Shown: positions 1 through 5,853 of the stretch, piece by piece
How the letters are laid out: the number at the start of each line of letters is the position of its first letter
How positions within the stretch are numbered: position 1 is the stretch's first letter
From: Humisphaera sp.
GTDB taxonomy: Bacteria > Planctomycetota > Phycisphaerae > Tepidisphaerales > Tepidisphaeraceae
Reading direction: 5' to 3'
DNA: 9,581 nt
Assembly (NCBI GenBank): GCA_025351525.1
Contig: JANXVV010000548.1
Coordinates: 1-9,581 of the forward strand
Notes under the pieces: generated by a model
The model's input: only the letters and a program-made list of their open reading frames with translations
Database searches by the model: none
What the model was told of the DNA's origin: nothing
Position numbers and translations under genes: made by a program

Positions 1-1
1 G

Positions 2-691
2 CAGCGTTTCGTCCATCACGCCGCCGAAAAAATCATCGTCCCCTCGGCCTCCGTCGCCCGCGTTGCCATGGAGCGCGCCAACGTCCCGGCCAACAAGATC
101 ATCACCATCCCCAACGTCGTCGACCCCGCCGATTTTTCACCTTCGCCCCTCCCCGCGCTCAGTCCACGGCCTTACCCGATCGGATTCATCGGCCGACTCG
201 ACCCGGTGAAAATGGTGCCCGATCTGCTGCAAGCCGTCGGCCAACTCGGAGACCTGGTCCATCTCCACCTCTTCGGCGACGGCCCCGAACGCGAAGCGAT
301 CCACCGCACCATCCGCCTGCTGAACTTAGAAAGCCGCGTCACCCTGCACGGCTTCATCCCCCGCCCGCAGGATGCCCTGTCTCAAATCGGCCTGCTGGTT
401 CTCCCGTCGATCAGCGAAGGAATGCCGATGGTTCTGATAGAAGCCATGGCCGCCGGCGTCCCCGTCATTGGCCGCAATGTCCCCGGTGTGAAGGACGTGA
501 TCCTCGACGGTGAAACCGGCCTGCTCGCCCCCTCACTGCTCATCCCCGATCTGGCGGAAACGATCCGCCGATTGGTCACCGATCCCGGCCTCCGAAGCCG
601 GCTGACACAAAACGCCACAAAACGAATGCGAATGTGTTATACTTGGGAAACGGTGTTGACGCGATATAAAGAGGCACTGGGATTCAGATAG
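2..691 (+). CDS. Glycosyltransferase, GT4 family (GT-B fold), C-terminal part; 5' end outside window
   Basis: The frame is open from base 2, and the residues before the first ATG (position 68) read as normal protein (QRFVHHAAEKIIVPSASVAR), so this is a truncated gene and not one starting at 68. What remains is the end of the acceptor-side domain plus the whole nucleotide-sugar-binding domain. Visible GT4 landmarks are the linker IPNVVDPADF, the phosphate-binding strand IGFIGRLDPVK with the usual Arg and Lys, the FGDGPE turn, and the E-x7-E motif (EGMPMVLIE) followed by EAMAAGVPVIG and GETGLLAP. Such enzymes transfer a sugar from a nucleotide sugar in the cytoplasm, usually for polysaccharide, lipid or protein glycosylation. 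Donor and acceptor cannot be read from the sequence. The Gly that normally follows the Lys of the GRLxxxKG stretch is Met here. The family call is secure; the substrate is unknown. Confidence 0.93.
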   Translation, partial: QRFVHHAAEKIIVPSASVARVAMERANVPANKIITIPNVVDPADFSPSPLPALSPRPYPIGFIGRLDPVKMVPDLLQAVGQLGDLVHLHLFGDGPEREAIHRTIRLLNLESRVTLHGFIPRPQDALSQIGLLVLPSISEGMPMVLIEAMAAGVPVIGRNVPGVKDVILDGETGLLAPSLLIPDLAETIRRLVTDPGLRSRLTQNATKRMRMCYTWETVLTRYKEALGFR

Positions 692-747
692 AAGCCTGTT
701 TTTCAATCATTCTCGCCGCGCCACGGTGCGTGCCCGACAGAATGCCA

Positions 748-1008
748 TCAATTTTTCTTCAGCAGATCAATTCCCCTCCCGCGATCCGGATCGCCGCGAT
801 CGATGGCGGTGCGCATGGCTCGAAGATTTTTCAGCAGCGATTCGACTTGCTTCTGGGATTCGGGGAGTTGGGTGATGAGGAGCAGACCGCCCAATTCTTT
901 GATGGCACCGATTTGACCGCCATTGTCGCGCCAGGAATTGGGGTCGACGCATTCTTCAATCAGGTGTGTCAGCATGTCGATGTTCTCCTGGCGGGTGTAG
1001 GTCGGCAT
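748..1008 (-). CDS. Small protein with planctomycete secretin-like module (DPNSWRDNGG / LLLITQ), probably the body of a frameshifted gene
   Basis: The 86-residue product has a conserved-looking core: TRQENIDMLTHLIEECVDPNSW, then RDNGGQIGAIKELGGLLLITQ, then LPESQKQVESLLKNLRAMR. I recall this pattern (helix, D-P-x-S-W, Gly-rich turn, beta strand ending in ITQ, helix rich in Leu) from small exported planctomycete proteins and from the N-domain-like parts of their GspD/secretin relatives; that link is from memory. Residues 66-86 are charged and low in complexity. The ATG at 1008 has GGAGG only three bases upstream, which is tight for initiation. A start here gives no export signal, while an excellent signal peptide lies just upstream in another frame (956-1102). 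The more likely reading is one gene of about 118 residues broken by a one-base shift near 1008-1030. Function unknown. Confidence 0.6.
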   Translation of the reverse strand: MPTYTRQENIDMLTHLIEECVDPNSWRDNGGQIGAIKELGGLLLITQLPESQKQVESLLKNLRAMRTAIDRGDPDRGRGIDLLKKN

Positions 1009-1102
1009 CTTCCTCCACTTTTTCTGCGGATTGAGCCGGGACCGGCAGGCCGATCAACGCGACGGTGAGCAGGAAAAGGACGATTTGAGTTTTTTTGGGC
1101 AT
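956..1102 (-). pseudogene. Signal-peptide ORF, out of frame with the domain that follows (candidate frameshift)
   Basis: On the minus strand an ATG at 1102 opens a 48-codon frame. Its first residues form a textbook Sec signal peptide: basic MPKK, a hydrophobic core (IVLFLLTVALIGL), then PVPA followed by Q, a good V-x-A type cleavage site. After about 31 residues (AEKVEE) the frame leaves the conserved protein, reads DADLHPPGEHRHADTPD, and stops at 956. Skipping a single base in the A-rich stretch around 1015-1025, for example one A of the A5 run, would join it to the domain at 748-1008. This is seen directly in the sequence. Whether it is a genuine mutation, a sequencing or assembly error, or a small leader ORF coupled to the next start cannot be told here. 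The start lies 12 bases from a large palindrome and has no clear Shine-Dalgarno sequence. Confidence 0.55.
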
Positions 1103-1333
1103 GGGTGCTTTCGCGTAGCATGGGCCACCAGCCCATGTTTTTCAATTCGAAAACATGGGCTGGTAGCCCATGCTACAAATTATTTCACCGGCTGTCAGAA
1201 TATCTGAGTGTAGACTGTCGGCAGGAAAATGCGTGAACTCCCGGATCAGATAACAGATGATCCTTCGCGTTGTACACACTCTCCTATGGCGTTGCTTCCA
1301 ATCAATGATCTACGGCGCTCTCTGGTTCCACCG
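1103..1333. other. Divergent intergenic region carrying a palindrome
   Basis: This 231-base gap lies between the minus-strand signal-peptide ORF and the preferred start of the plus-strand propeller gene. The left third is the 62-bp palindrome described separately. The rest (1177-1333) has no convincing ORF apart from the open frame that could extend the propeller gene back to 1229. It must hold promoters for both directions if both genes are transcribed, but I see no pair of -35/-10 boxes good enough to mark. Confidence 0.6.
1115..1176. repeat. Palindromic repeat, 27-bp arms, 8-base loop (REP-like)
   Basis: Arms are 1115-1141 (GTAGCATGGGCCACCAGCCC, then ATGTTTT) and 1150-1176, with loop TCAATTCG. 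The arms match except for one pair (C1126 against A1165). Each arm also holds a smaller internal palindrome (CATGGGC...GCCCATG). This nested design is what I know from dispersed palindromic elements in planctomycete genomes; copy number in this genome cannot be seen from one window. As RNA it would form a very stable hairpin on either strand. It lies 12 bases upstream of the minus-strand start at 1102. Confidence 0.85.
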
Positions 1334-2476
1334 ATGAAAAACTTGCTTTCAGGACTGACCGGTGTATTGATTTTAGCCTGTCTGGCCGCCGGCCCGGCGA
1401 CTCGACCGGCGGCAATCGCGGCGTTTCGAGGCGGTGGGGGCTTGATCGGTGAAGCTGAAAAAATCGCCCCTCCCCCGATGAAGTTGCGGTGGACCTATCA
1501 GACCGGCGATGAAAAGCAGCGATCCTCGGTCGAGTCGGCGGCGACGATCACCGCCGACACCGTCTACGTGGCCGACGATCGCGGTACGCTGCACGCGATT
1601 GATTTGACGACCGGGAAGGCGAAGTGGAAATATGAGAGCGAGGGTGGATTTGACACGTCGCCGCTGGTGATGGATGGCCGTGTTTTCCTAGGCGATCTGG
1701 CGGGGCTGTTCCACTGTGTGTCCGCCGTGGATGGGAAAAAGATTTGGGTCTTCGACAGCGAAAGCGGCGTGCATGGGTCGGCGAATTCCGATGGAACGCA
1801 CATCCTTTTCGGCAACGACGGCGCGCAGATCATCTGTCTGGACACCGACGGCAAGAAGCAGTGGGTTGCCGTCGCTGGTGATCGCATCAATGCCGCGCCG
1901 TCGATCGGGGCGTTGCCGGATGGGCGGTGGGTCGCGCTTTTTTCAGGCTGCGATTCGCATCTCCGCGCCATCGAACTGAAAGCGGGGACTGAGATTTTCT
2001 CTTCGGAAATGGGGGCGCTGGCCGCCGGTTCACCGGTGATGTTGAAGGATCGAATTGTCATCGGCACGGATCGCGGGCATGTGCTGTGTTACGCGCTCGA
2101 TGGGAAACCGCTGTGGGATTACGACAAGGTGAAGGATGAGGCGATGGTCTATTCGTCGCCGGCGGTGGCGGAGGGGATCGTGGTGGCGGGGGCGCGCGAT
2201 CGGCTGGTTCACGCGATGACGCTCGCCGATGGAAAACCGCTTTGGACTTTCGCCACGCGCGGCGATGTCGATTCGTCGCCGTTGATCAGCGACGGGCGTG
2301 TCTATGTCGGCAGCAAGGATAAAAAGCTCTACGTGCTGGATCTGAAGACCGGCAAATCACTGTGGGAGTTCACGGCGGCTCGTGCCATCACCGCTCCACC
2401 GGCGATCGGACAGGGTGTGCTGGTCATCGGCGACACTAAAGGCAACGTGTATTGCTTCGATGCGAAGGACAAATAG
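1334..2476 (+). CDS. Exported PQQ-like beta-propeller repeat protein
   Basis: The product has about 380 residues. After the signal sequence it is made of about seven repeats with the PQQ-enzyme blade signature, a short strand ending in DGK-x-x-W (for example TTGKAKWKY, VDGKKIWVF, LDGKPLWDY, ADGKPLWTF, KTGKSLWEF) followed by a 'SPLVMDGRVFLG' type strand pair. The start at 1334 is preferred because MKNLLSGLTGVLILACLAAG is a good signal sequence; the frame stays open to an ATG at 1229, but the 35 extra residues look like no export signal. That upstream ATG has a weak AGGA three bases away, and 1334 has no Shine-Dalgarno sequence, so the start is not certain. ILAC could serve as a lipobox, giving a lipoprotein, or cleavage may fall later. 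The family includes BamB-like scaffolds and quinoprotein-like proteins. I see no dehydrogenase domain, so catalysis is not implied. Confidence 0.88.
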   Translation: MKNLLSGLTGVLILACLAAGPATRPAAIAAFRGGGGLIGEAEKIAPPPMKLRWTYQTGDEKQRSSVESAATITADTVYVADDRGTLHAIDLTTGKAKWKYESEGGFDTSPLVMDGRVFLGDLAGLFHCVSAVDGKKIWVFDSESGVHGSANSDGTHILFGNDGAQIICLDTDGKKQWVAVAGDRINAAPSIGALPDGRWVALFSGCDSHLRAIELKAGTEIFSSEMGALAAGSPVMLKDRIVIGTDRGHVLCYALDGKPLWDYDKVKDEAMVYSSPAVAEGIVVAGARDRLVHAMTLADGKPLWTFATRGDVDSSPLISDGRVYVGSKDKKLYVLDLKTGKSLWEFTAARAITAPPAIGQGVLVIGDTKGNVYCFDAKDK

Positions 2477-2498
2477 AGTCACTGAGCCATTTCGTTTA

Positions 2499-2527
2499 GC
2501 GGTGGCCCGGAGGGCCGCGTTTCTTTT
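2499..2527 (+). terminator. GC-rich palindrome with T-rich tail; possible terminator for the plus-strand propeller gene
   Basis: The core is GGCCC-GGA-GGGCC (2504-2516), inside GCGGTGGCCCGGAGGGCCGC, followed by GTTTCTTTT on the plus strand. It sits in the 56-bp gap between two convergent genes, where a terminator is expected. The T-tract is interrupted and starts a few bases after the stem, so termination would be moderate. The minus-strand reading has no T-run. The same words (GCGGCCCTCCGGGCCACCGC on the other strand) are ones I associate with dispersed planctomycete repeats, so it may be a repeat element that also terminates transcription. Confidence 0.5.
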
Positions 2528-2532
2528 CGTCT

Positions 2533-3792
2533 TCAAGGCACCAACTGCACGCAAATCAATTCCTTTGAATCCCTCAGAAATAATTTCCCATCCGCATACG
2601 CCGGATTACACCAGTTGTTGGTGCAGACGCGCACCCGGCTGATCTCGCGAAACGCCGTCGGATCAATGGCCACCAATGCGAGCTGCCCATCGTCAGTCAA
2701 GATCAGAAGATTTTCGCCCGCCACGATCATACCCACGTGGGCTTTATCGGCTTTACCGGTGAGAAACCCCTCTTTGGACCATGTCTGCTTGCCGGTTTTC
2801 GCATCCACGCAAAGAAGATTTTTGCTGGGCCCAAGTCCGTAGAGATGTTGGCCGACCGTTACGGGGCTGGAAAAGTTGATCGCGGAATCTTTCACGGTCC
2901 ACGCGATTTCAGAGGCGATGCCGTCACCGTTGGGCGTGAGTTTGACGCCGATCAAACCGGCGGTGTGTGAGGCGATTATCACCATATCGTCGGCGACGAC
3001 CGGCGTGGTCACATGCCGTGCCAGCGATGTTTTGACGGGAACGCGCCAGAGGAATTTGCCGTCGGCCCGCGCGATGCCCATCAGCCCATCCGCCATGAAC
3101 CCGATGATCTGCCGTTTGCCGGCGATGGTCGCGATGATTGGGGCGGCGTAACCGGGAATGTCGCTTTCGGATTTCCAGATGACCTGGCCGTTCTTCTTGT
3201 CGAAGCAGACGATGCTCGCGCCGGGACCGCCCACTTCGGCGATGAGATGCTCGCCATCCACGAGGGGTGAACCGGTGTTGCCATGCCGACTGGCTCCCTC
3301 GGCCTTGCCTTTTTCACCGATGAAGACCGCGCCGAAATCCTTCACATAGTTGGTGCGCCAGATCACTTTTCCATCGGCGGTGTCGAGACATTGCAGTTCA
3401 CCGCGGCAGGATTGCACGTACACGCGATTGCCATCCACCGTCGGTGTGCAGCGCGGGCCGGGCGGGCTTTGGCTGTCCTTTTGAACCTCATCCAACGGCA
3501 CGCTCCACAACACATTTCCGTCGGCGGCGTCGGAGGCGTGAACGACTTCCTTGCCATCCTGATGATCGAGGTAGAAGACCTTCCCGCCGCTGACCACGGG
3601 GGAAGCCACACCGTTGCCCAGGGGAATGTGCCAGAGGATTTTGGGTGAATCGGGAAGCGACTTGGGGATCGGCTCACCTGCCGGGACGTACCCTGTCCGC
3701 TCCGGCCCGCGCCACTGCGGCCAATCGGCGGCCTGGAGATTCATGCAGTAGATCGGAAAGGCCAGTAGAAAGGCGAGTGATTTGAAACTCAT
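2533..3792 (-). CDS. Exported PQQ-like beta-propeller protein (WPQWRGP type)
   Basis: The product has 419 residues. Residues 1-21 form a Sec signal peptide ending LQA, and the mature protein starts with ADWPQWRGP, a hallmark of a very large family of exported planctomycete PQQ-like propellers. Blade motifs with a conserved Trp occur near residues 92 (GNVLW), 141 (GKVIW), 202 (GQVIW), 245 (GKFLW) and in GKQTWSKEG. A proline-rich SQSPPGPRCTP segment and RHGNTGSPLVDGEH are also typical. The protein is probably periplasmic, as a scaffold or sensor-like propeller; no quinoprotein active-site domain is attached. Its ATG overlaps the stop of the upstream EIIA gene as ATGA, so the two are almost certainly co-transcribed and translationally coupled. 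It is related in fold only to the plus-strand propeller it faces; repeat phasing and N-termini differ, so this is not an obvious recent duplication. Confidence 0.92.
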   Translation of the reverse strand: MSFKSLAFLLAFPIYCMNLQAADWPQWRGPERTGYVPAGEPIPKSLPDSPKILWHIPLGNGVASPVVSGGKVFYLDHQDGKEVVHASDAADGNVLWSVPLDEVQKDSQSPPGPRCTPTVDGNRVYVQSCRGELQCLDTADGKVIWRTNYVKDFGAVFIGEKGKAEGASRHGNTGSPLVDGEHLIAEVGGPGASIVCFDKKNGQVIWKSESDIPGYAAPIIATIAGKRQIIGFMADGLMGIARADGKFLWRVPVKTSLARHVTTPVVADDMVIIASHTAGLIGVKLTPNGDGIASEIAWTVKDSAINFSSPVTVGQHLYGLGPSKNLLCVDAKTGKQTWSKEGFLTGKADKAHVGMIVAGENLLILTDDGQLALVAIDPTAFREISRVRVCTNNWCNPAYADGKLFLRDSKELICVQLVP

Positions 3793-4250
3793 AGCGACTC
3801 ATCCTGCTTCATGATCATGTCAAACACTTCCTGGCTGGTCTTGGCGAGACCGAGCGACTGGCGGAATTTATCGATGGTCATCAGTCGGCTGATGCGGGCG
3901 AGGGCGTGGATGTGCGGACCGGTTTTGTCGGGCGGCGAGGTGAGCAACCAGATCAGCGAAACGGGTCGGCCATCGATGGCTTGGAAGTCGATCGGTGTGC
4001 CGGCCCTGCCGATCGCCATCACCAGATCTTTGGTGGCCGCGCATTTCCCGTGGGGGATCGCCAGTCCGTTGCCGATGCCGGTGGTACGGGTGGATTCTCG
4101 CTCCAGCACGGCATCGAGCACTTTCTTGGCGTCGGTCACGTCGCCGTTCTTCGCCAGCAGATTAACCAGCTCGGCGATCGCGTCGTTTTTGCTCAGGCTT
4201 TCGAGCGGGACCTTGATATTCTCGGGTTTCAGGATGTCGATCAAGCGCAT
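3789..4250 (-). CDS. PTS EIIA domain protein, type 2 (fructose/mannitol or PtsN-like)
   Basis: The 153-residue product matches a stand-alone EIIA type-2 domain in length and motif order. It has the N-terminal NIKVPLESLSKNDAIAELV helix region, the phosphorylation site GIGNGLAIPHGK with His67, and the second conserved stretch PPDKTGPHIHALARIS. EIIA domains accept a phosphoryl group from HPr or NPr on this His. In stand-alone form they usually act in regulation (the nitrogen-type PTS), not in sugar uptake. No permease component is next to it, which fits a regulatory role. The ATG has GGAG nine bases upstream. Its stop overlaps the next gene's start (ATGA at 3789-3792), tying a cytoplasmic phosphocarrier domain to an exported propeller. 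PtsN is the nearest named relative, but I do not assign the symbol because orthology cannot be shown. Confidence 0.9.
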   Translation of the reverse strand: MRLIDILKPENIKVPLESLSKNDAIAELVNLLAKNGDVTDAKKVLDAVLERESTRTTGIGNGLAIPHGKCAATKDLVMAIGRAGTPIDFQAIDGRPVSLIWLLTSPPDKTGPHIHALARISRLMTIDKFRQSLGLAKTSQEVFDMIMKQDESL

Positions 4251-4465
4251 AGCTCACTGCTCCACAACACCCGGCACGGTTAAAAATAGGGAAGCCCGTC
4301 AGGCCACCGTTTCATCCGGGTAGATGAAAGCGGTAAATCCTAACCAGCGACGGGGAGGGTGGCAATGGAGGGGAAGAGAGTTGTTAGTGGAGAGTGGAGA
4401 GTGGATAGTAAGAAAAGGCGGGAGAATTTTCTTACTAACAACTTCCTCACTTCCTCACTTCCCCA
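4251..4465. other. Intergenic gap downstream of pilC and upstream of the EIIA gene
   Basis: The left part (4251-4370) must hold the leader, and probably a promoter, for the EIIA-propeller pair. A GGAG ribosome binding site is at 4260-4263 on the minus strand. AT-rich sequence around 4279-4287 could belong to a promoter, but no clear box pair is seen. The right part is the repeat element described separately. No gene is supported; the plus-strand reading frame crossing it is antisense to the end of pilC and is rejected. Confidence 0.5.
4380..4464. repeat. Inverted-repeat element built from short tandem heptamers/octamers, directly after pilC
   Basis: The left half has consecutive 7-base units TGTTAGT, GGAGAGT, GGAGAGT, GGATAGT (4382-4409). 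The right half has 8-base units ACTTCCTC twice, then ACTTCCCC (4441-4464). Between them is a perfect 11-bp stem, TAGTAAGAAAA (4406-4416) with TTTTCTTACTA (4427-4437), loop GGCGGGAGAA. A second pair, GTTGTTAG (4380-4387) and CTAACAAC (4435-4442), is also complementary but overlaps the first right arm, so the two stems are alternatives. The element abuts the pilC stop codon (TAG at 4466-4468, minus strand). It could protect the 3' end of the mRNA; it is not a classical terminator. Confidence 0.75.
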
Positions 4466-5686
4466 CTACTTCACAATACTACTCAATTTGAAGATGGGCA
4501 GAATGATGCTCATGGCGATGAAGCCGACGACGCTGCCCATGAGGACGATCATTAGAGGCTCGATCATCGCGGTGACGCCTTTGATCACGCCCCTGAGTTC
4601 GCGGGAATAAAATTCGCTGACTTCATCCAGCACTTCACCGAGCTTGCCGGATTCTTCACCGGCGCTGATCATCTGCACGACGGATCGCGGCAGCAGCGGA
4701 CTTTTGTTGAGCGGAGTGGAGATTTTTTTCCCCTGTTTGACAGCGCTGTGCACCGCCCGCCACATGCGGCGATAGATCACGTTGCCGGCGATCTCGGAGG
4801 TGATGCTGATCGTGTCCAGCATCGGCACGCCGGCATTCAGCAACTGGCCCATCGTGTGCAGACTGCGGCTGATGTAGAGCGCGCGGAACAATTTTTTGAA
4901 CAACGGTATCGACAGTTTTGTCTTATCCCACCAGACCCGGCCCCAATCCGTCCGCAGCATCAGCACGAATCCCCAGACCAGACCAATCACGCCCGCCAGC
5001 AGTAAGTACCAATAGTTGACCATGAAGCTGGAGAGAGCCATCAGAAATTTCGTCGGGGCGGGGAGGGCCGCTTCCTTGCCTTTGAAGATTACCAGGAAAC
5101 GCGGCAGCACGAAGGTGAGCAGGAAGATCGTCGTGCCGATCGCCATCGTTCCGATGATGCCGGGATAGATCATCGCGCCGCGCACCTGGCTGGCGGTTTC
5201 GATCTGCTGCACGAGGTAACCGGAGATTTTGTCGAGCATCTTGCTGAACCCGCCGGAGAGTTCAGAGGCCTTGACCATATTAATATAGAGCGGCGAGAAC
5301 ACCTTTGGATGGCGCGAGAGCGCTTCGGAGAACTGCTTGCCGCTCTCGACATCCTTGCGCATCTGAATCAGCATTTCCTTGAATTTCGGATTGACGACCT
5401 GCTCGGAGATTCCTTCGATGGCCGCCCGAATGCTGATGCCCGCGCGGATCATCACCGCCAGTTGATTGGTGAATGTCTGCACATCGGTGGCGCTCGGGCC
5501 AAAGCTCAGGAAGGTGTTGATGTCGAACTGTTTCTTACCGCCGTTACCGAGCGCGGGAGCCAGGGCGATAATGTACTCGCCGCGATCGCGCAGTTGTTTT
5601 GACGCCGCCGACAAAGTCGGAGCGACGAGAACGCCGGCTTGCTTCTTGCCCTGCGCGTTGCTGGTTTCGTATTGATAGGTTGGCAT
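4466..5686 (-). CDS. pilC: Type IV pilus / type II secretion inner-membrane platform protein, PilC/GspF family
   Basis: The 406-residue product has the standard length and layout: an N-terminal cytoplasmic segment beginning MPTYQYETSNAQGK (the family's M-P-x-Y/F-x-Y start, which fixes the start codon), a first T2SSF domain at about residues 69-192 with KASELSGGFSKMLD, and a second at about 272-394 with SAGEESGKLGEVLDE. Three membrane segments are expected near 175-199, 223-245 and 376-398. The protein is the rotor/platform in the inner membrane on which PilB and PilT act. The gene order pilB-pilT-pilC supports pilC over gspF, although the family is shared. Upstream of the ATG there is no Shine-Dalgarno sequence: the bases immediately before it belong to a repeat array starting at 5691, so translation may be weak, coupled, or altered by the repeat. 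Confidence 0.93.
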   Translation of the reverse strand: MPTYQYETSNAQGKKQAGVLVAPTLSAASKQLRDRGEYIIALAPALGNGGKKQFDINTFLSFGPSATDVQTFTNQLAVMIRAGISIRAAIEGISEQVVNPKFKEMLIQMRKDVESGKQFSEALSRHPKVFSPLYINMVKASELSGGFSKMLDKISGYLVQQIETASQVRGAMIYPGIIGTMAIGTTIFLLTFVLPRFLVIFKGKEAALPAPTKFLMALSSFMVNYWYLLLAGVIGLVWGFVLMLRTDWGRVWWDKTKLSIPLFKKLFRALYISRSLHTMGQLLNAGVPMLDTISITSEIAGNVIYRRMWRAVHSAVKQGKKISTPLNKSPLLPRSVVQMISAGEESGKLGEVLDEVSEFYSRELRGVIKGVTAMIEPLMIVLMGSVVGFIAMSIILPIFKLSSIVK

Positions 5687-5690
5687 GATC

Positions 5691-5851
5691 GTCAGTGGTC
5701 AGTTGTCATTTGCCAGTTGCCAGTTGCCAGTTGCCAGTTGCCAGTTGCCAGTTGCCAGTTGCCAGTTGCCAGTTGCCAGTTGCGCGCGGTCCGAGATTCG
5801 TGTGAGTTGATGCATTGCATTCCAACTGACAACGGACCACTGACAACGGAC
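5691..5851. repeat. Heptamer tandem array with opposite-facing heptamers, between pilT and pilC
   Basis: Reading from 5691 in steps of seven: GTCAGTG, GTCAGTT, GTCATTT, then ten perfect copies of GCCAGTT (5712-5781), 13 units in all. After a 42-base spacer (5782-5823) the other strand carries four related units, GTCCGTT, GTCAGTG, GTCCGTT, GTCAGTT (5851 to 5824). So 5691-5708 and 5827-5844 are 18-bp inverted repeats with one mismatch. The outermost 12 bases also match inverted with one mismatch (5682-5693 and 5849-5860), reaching into the pilC start codon and the pilT stop. A perfect ten-copy array is expected to vary in length by replication slippage. It resembles in kind the heptameric STRR repeats of filamentous cyanobacteria; that is an analogy only. 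Confidence 0.93.
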
Positions 5852-5853
5852 AA

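Noticed and set aside
692..747. Gap between the convergent glycosyltransferase and the small minus-strand gene, searched for a terminator
   Set aside because: Only a short T-run after GAAGCCTG is seen, with no stem strong enough to call.
730..1068. Plus-strand 112-codon frame opposite the small secretin-like module
   Set aside because: The opposite strand shows a recognisable conserved module; this product has no recognisable feature or export signal and no good ribosome binding site.
1229..1333. N-terminal extension of the plus-strand propeller gene
   Set aside because: The extra 35 residues carry no export signal, whereas starting at 1334 gives a good signal sequence; the upstream Shine-Dalgarno sequence is weak, so it is kept only as an alternative.
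4406..4437. Stem considered as a Rho-independent terminator
   Set aside because: The stem is AT-rich and is not followed by a T-tract on either strand.
5691..5851. Heptamer array considered as CRISPR
   Set aside because: Units are 7 bases with no spacers and no cas gene nearby.
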